Below are positions 37,034-39,999 of a stretch of 39,999 nucleotides of DNA, in pieces. The stretch comes from Candidatus Moraniibacteriota bacterium (GTDB lineage Bacteria > Patescibacteriota > Minisyncoccia > Moranbacterales > UBA2206). The stretch is taken from assembly GCA_030645735.1 (NCBI GenBank), contig JAUSNP010000002.1, forward strand, positions 1 to 39,999, given 5' to 3'. Position numbers and translations under genes: made by a program. A model generated the notes under the pieces. It ran no database searches and was not told the origin of the DNA. It saw nothing but the letters and a program-made list of their open reading frames with translations. Numbering within the stretch: the stretch's first letter is position 1; every line of letters starts with the position of its first letter.

Positions 37034-38251
37034 TTATTTATACCTTAGAGCATCCAGTGGATCCATCTTACTGGCTCTTCTAGCTGGAATAAATCCAGTC
37101 AAAAAGCCGACTACAGCCGCAAAGATAATAATAGACATTATAAACCACAGCGGACTATAGAATAGTCTAACTGATTGTCCGCCAAACCGCAATGCCACAA
37201 AATTTATCAACTGATTGAAAATCTCTCCACCCAGAAGACCAATTAGCACGCCGCTCACGCCTCCTAGGAAGCCCATGATGGTTGATTCCATAATAAACAT
37301 CATTGATACACCAGCATCTGAAGCGCCAATGGATTTCATAATTCCAATTTCTTCTGTTCGCTCCAAAAGTGTGATGGTCATCGTATTGAACATTCCAATG
37401 GCGCTGACTGCCAACGCAATGACACCGAAAAGCATCAGCACGATTTGCACAATTCGGAAAATTTGATTCGCCTGATCGACTGTGTCGGATAATGATGAAA
37501 CGATCAGACCTTGACCAAGAATGCTGTCACGTACCACGCCCATTGTTTGCTGTGAATTGCATTTAACTTTGATTTGGCTGAATTTATCCATTTTCAAATC
37601 GCCCAATGCAATAGAGTTTATATAAACAACATTGTCTTCACCATCAATCGTACCAACTATTTTGAATTTTTTATCTAAATCAAGCTTGCTGAAATTATTT
37701 TGTAAATCATTTTCCTTCACCTCTTCACCACCCGCTTGCGGCATAAAAAATGAAAAAGAAATTTCTTCGCCCAACATTTCCTCAGCACTGTTTTTGCCAA
37801 ACACTTGCGCCACTGAAGAGGTTATGATGACTCCCTCAGGATTATTGTCTGACAAAGATTCTCCCTTTGTGATGCGAAAGCCACCTAACTTCAAAAAAGA
37901 AGGCTGAACGCCAATTGAAATCAAATCAGCCGAGATGTCACCAATACGACCCTGGGAAGTTAGCTGAAACGCGGGACTGACTTCTTCCACGCCTTGCGAT
38001 TGCTTGATGTCCTCAATCATCGCATTGTTTATGCTAACGATTCCAGATTTTGATTCAGTCACATCCAAGGTCAAAAGTGAATCAGAAGTTGTGATTCTTT
38101 CTAATAATGTTTTTTGCAAACCATATCCCAATGAAACTAGAAAAAGAATCGCGCCGATACCGATGCTCATACCCAAAACCGTCAACAAAGTTCGCGAGGT
38201 CTTCGCGGTGAACATTCGAATTGAAAGTAAAAATAGATCTGTGAATTTCAT
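37034..38251 (-). CDS. MacB/FtsX-type ABC transporter permease
   Basis: A membrane protein of the MacB type, which moves substrates by mechanical transmission or acts on wall enzymes. The 405-residue protein has one N-terminal helix (about 15-42), a large outside domain (about 43-260), then three helices (about 270-300, 315-350, 370-395), and ends in 'GFIPARRASKMDPLDALRYK', the typical family end. It follows its ATPase by 15 bp. No membrane-fusion protein is seen between the ATPase gene and the left neighbour, though one may lie right of the window. Substrate unknown. Confidence 0.92.
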   Translation of the reverse strand: MKFTDLFLLSIRMFTAKTSRTLLTVLGMSIGIGAILFLVSLGYGLQKTLLERITTSDSLLTLDVTESKSGIVSINNAMIEDIKQSQGVEEVSPAFQLTSQGRIGDISADLISIGVQPSFLKLGGFRITKGESLSDNNPEGVIITSSVAQVFGKNSAEEMLGEEISFSFFMPQAGGEEVKENDLQNNFSKLDLDKKFKIVGTIDGEDNVVYINSIALGDLKMDKFSQIKVKCNSQQTMGVVRDSILGQGLIVSSLSDTVDQANQIFRIVQIVLMLFGVIALAVSAIGMFNTMTITLLERTEEIGIMKSIGASDAGVSMMFIMESTIMGFLGGVSGVLIGLLGGEIFNQLINFVALRFGGQSVRLFYSPLWFIMSIIIFAAVVGFLTGFIPARRASKMDPLDALRYK

Positions 38252-38266
38252 TTTTTTATTTTAAAT

Positions 38267-39580
38267 TTATGCCGAGTATTTTAATAGCATGAGAATTTCC
38301 ATTTCTTTAGCAAATTTATCAACGGTTGGTTTGTATAGACCCACCCCACCCAATTTAACTGGAGCATCTAAGCGCTGTTTTAAACCAGCCGAATCAATTT
38401 TATTTTCCAAGCGAAGTTTTATAAACGCATACATTCTGGCTTTGATTTCATCTGGCAGTTCTATTTTGAACAAACTAAGCATATACTCCGAAACTGACTT
38501 TGCCGCCATATTCATATCGCCAGCGCTCAAAACCTCAACTTGCGCTAATGTTTTGCCTATCCTCTGTGAAAAACTCTCAGCTCGCATCTTATTCCAACCA
38601 GCGCCACCCTCATCAAAGTCTAAATCCAAATTCTTACTGAAAGCATCGATTGTGTCATTTTTAAATAACAAATTTTTCAAGAAGTTTTCCGCTGAAGTGA
38701 TTTGCTCCTCCGTCAAATCTGACAATACATGCGCAATGAGTTGTTTGGCCTTGAAAGGCACCAACATCGCGCCAACCTGTTGTGGAGAAAAATTTTTGAA
38801 AGTTCGCATCAAAAGCTTTATTTCATCTGAGATGGTTTCTGGGTTCGCAGCCATATCTGCTTGTGTAGCTTCTTTTGGCCGTTTATCCTTGTTGATCTCC
38901 TCTTCAACTATTCGCCCATCCTTCATATGCAAAATGCGATCGGCATAAATCAAATGCTCTGGATTGTGCGTTACCATAATGATGGTTTTCTTATCAATCT
39001 CATTCAAATCTTTGAGAATTTTCAATACATTTTCCGCTGATTCACTATCCAAATTTCCTACGGGCTCATCAGCCAAAATTATATTTGGATTATTCACCAA
39101 CGACCTAGCGATGGAAACTCGTTGTTGTTGACCGCCAGAAAGTTGATTAGAAAATTTATCCGATTGCTCTGCTAAACCAAAACGGCGTAAAAGTTTCATG
39201 CCCTCCTCTTTTCTATCTTTGCGACTGTCACCACGAAAAACTTTTGGCAAACAGACATTATCTAGAATATTCAAAGAAGAAATCAGATAAAAAGCTTGAA
39301 AAATCATACCGATGCCAGTTTGATGCAATTGCACAATTTCTTTCTTCTTCATCGTAGCAATGTCCTTGCCCTCGATTTTAACTGAACCAGATGTCGGTAA
39401 TTGCAAGCCAGAAATTGAATAAAGCAGAGTTGATTTCCCGCAACCAGAAGGTCCATACATAATCACATATTCTTGTGGATAAATCTTGACGCTGACATCC
39501 AAAAGCGACCGAACCTCATTCGATTTATCTTTGTTGTATATAACGCTCAGATTATTTACTTCAATTATTGGCTCTGCCAT
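38267..39580 (-). CDS. MacB/LolD-type ABC ATPase with a 200-residue C-terminal extension
   Basis: The ATPase part (about residues 1-235) has Walker A 'GPSGCGKST', Q loop 'IFQAFYLI', signature 'LSGGQQQR', Walker B 'NIILADEP' and the H loop 'MVTHNP'. Family members usually end near 225-240, but this protein continues to 437 with a mostly helical, charged region containing 'FSPQQVGAMLVPFKAKQLIAHVLSDLTEEQ' and a later 'WNKMRAESFSQRIGKTLAQ'. I do not recognise the extension. The permease lies 15 bp downstream. Confidence 0.9.
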   Translation of the reverse strand: MAEPIIEVNNLSVIYNKDKSNEVRSLLDVSVKIYPQEYVIMYGPSGCGKSTLLYSISGLQLPTSGSVKIEGKDIATMKKKEIVQLHQTGIGMIFQAFYLISSLNILDNVCLPKVFRGDSRKDRKEEGMKLLRRFGLAEQSDKFSNQLSGGQQQRVSIARSLVNNPNIILADEPVGNLDSESAENVLKILKDLNEIDKKTIIMVTHNPEHLIYADRILHMKDGRIVEEEINKDKRPKEATQADMAANPETISDEIKLLMRTFKNFSPQQVGAMLVPFKAKQLIAHVLSDLTEEQITSAENFLKNLLFKNDTIDAFSKNLDLDFDEGGAGWNKMRAESFSQRIGKTLAQVEVLSAGDMNMAAKSVSEYMLSLFKIELPDEIKARMYAFIKLRLENKIDSAGLKQRLDAPVKLGGVGLYKPTVDKFAKEMEILMLLKYSA

Positions 39581-39662
39581 TTTTATATTTATTTTTCTAT
39601 TAATCTTGTGAGTATATTATACCATAGTTTTCAATTCAATACTTCATCAAATTCACCCCCCC

Positions 39663-39999
39663 CTACTTCGCCCAACTAAAGATATCTTGGAAGTTGTTGA
39701 TAATGATCTGAATCACATTTTCTTTTCTTTTGGGAGTCAGCAGGGCGTAGTCACTGGAAGTGGCTTCATTTTCAGATAGGTCAGTGGATTTAACTTGGAA
39801 ATAGTAAACTACACCCGCTTTGAAGGTGGTGATGACCGCCACATGCGAAGTGGTCAGGGCGTTACTAATCTTGATGGCTTTCTTTTCGGCATTTCTTCCC
39901 TCTTGGTAGATGAGTTCAGTGGTAGCTGGTTCATCGGTGGTCCAAGAAATGATAGTTTGAACTTTGTCGTTTTGCGCTAGGGCGCTGTCAGTTCTGACC
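39663..39999 (-). CDS. C-terminal end of an exported fibronectin-III-like protein (partial)
   Basis: This ORF enters from the right edge and ends at a TAG (39663-39665). The visible 112 residues contain a fibronectin type III-like segment ('TIISWTTDEPATTELIYQEG', then 'FKAGVVYYFQVKSTDLSENEATSSDYAL'), as in repeats of surface or secreted proteins, followed by a basic stretch (PKRKENV) and an ending 'FQDIFSWAK'. It could be a cell-surface protein. The start and other domains lie outside the window. Confidence 0.75.
   Translation of the reverse strand, partial: VRTDSALAQNDKVQTIISWTTDEPATTELIYQEGRNAEKKAIKISNALTTSHVAVITTFKAGVVYYFQVKSTDLSENEATSSDYALLTPKRKENVIQIIINNFQDIFSWAK

Overview
The window looks like chromosome from a candidate phyla radiation (Patescibacteria) bacterium, probably in the Parcubacteria group; a Moranbacteria-like lineage is a guess I cannot test here. 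The reasons are the AT-rich sequence, short compact forms of universal genes, many starts without a Shine-Dalgarno sequence, intergenic gaps full of AT-rich inverted repeats and GC-rich palindromes, an anaerobic (class III) ribonucleotide reductase, and use of TGA as stop (so not code 25).

Layout. 1-2200: one end of a 119-bp repeat, a ComEC channel protein, and a small higher-GC unit (structured leader, small gene, terminator). 2208-6750: a deoxynucleotide operon on the minus strand, nrdR - nrdD - separate glycyl-radical protein - nrdG - DUF167, behind a promoter carrying a palindromic NrdR box. 6800-8300: a GIY-YIG protein, a small hypothetical and a LexA-like repressor. 8426-13533: cell division (ftsA, ftsZ), then Nudix - 31-aa membrane peptide - ybeY - dgkA, then yqeY and ribosomal protein bS21. 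13674-17591: hisS, lepB, ispG and a small gene that looks frameshifted. 17704-21758: a probable operon speD-like - deoxyhypusine-synthase-like - agmatinase - 7TM histidine kinase, which reads as a polyamine route. 21895-23794: an EamA transporter and an unknown membrane protein. 24011-29716: ddl, an LCP-family ligase, pth, two small exported or membrane proteins, and dprA. 29847-34113: topA, a repeat island, and an RSH (ppGpp) enzyme. 34167-36017: parA-parB. Then tRNA-Leu(CAA), folD, a MacB-type ABC permease and ATPase, and the C-terminal end of a fibronectin-III-like protein at the right edge.

How the genes work together. NrdR should repress the nrd promoter, NrdG should install a glycyl radical, and the radical glycine seems to sit on an 87-aa protein separate from the NrdD body. 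The SpeD-like, agmatinase and DHS-like genes can be read as arginine to agmatine to putrescine to homospermidine or spermidine; a Glu-to-Lys change in the SpeD homolog fits a changed substrate. ComEC and DprA point to DNA uptake. LytR/CpsA/Psr, Ddl, FtsA/FtsZ and DgkA point to a peptidoglycan wall.

The main oddities are the split NrdD, the polyamine cluster, palindromic repeats that lie inside or end protein-coding genes (pth, parB, GIY-YIG), a 119-bp perfect repeat 32.4 kb apart, a 159-bp MITE-like hairpin, and a likely frameshift at an A7 run. No CRISPR array, rRNA or complete insertion sequence was seen.
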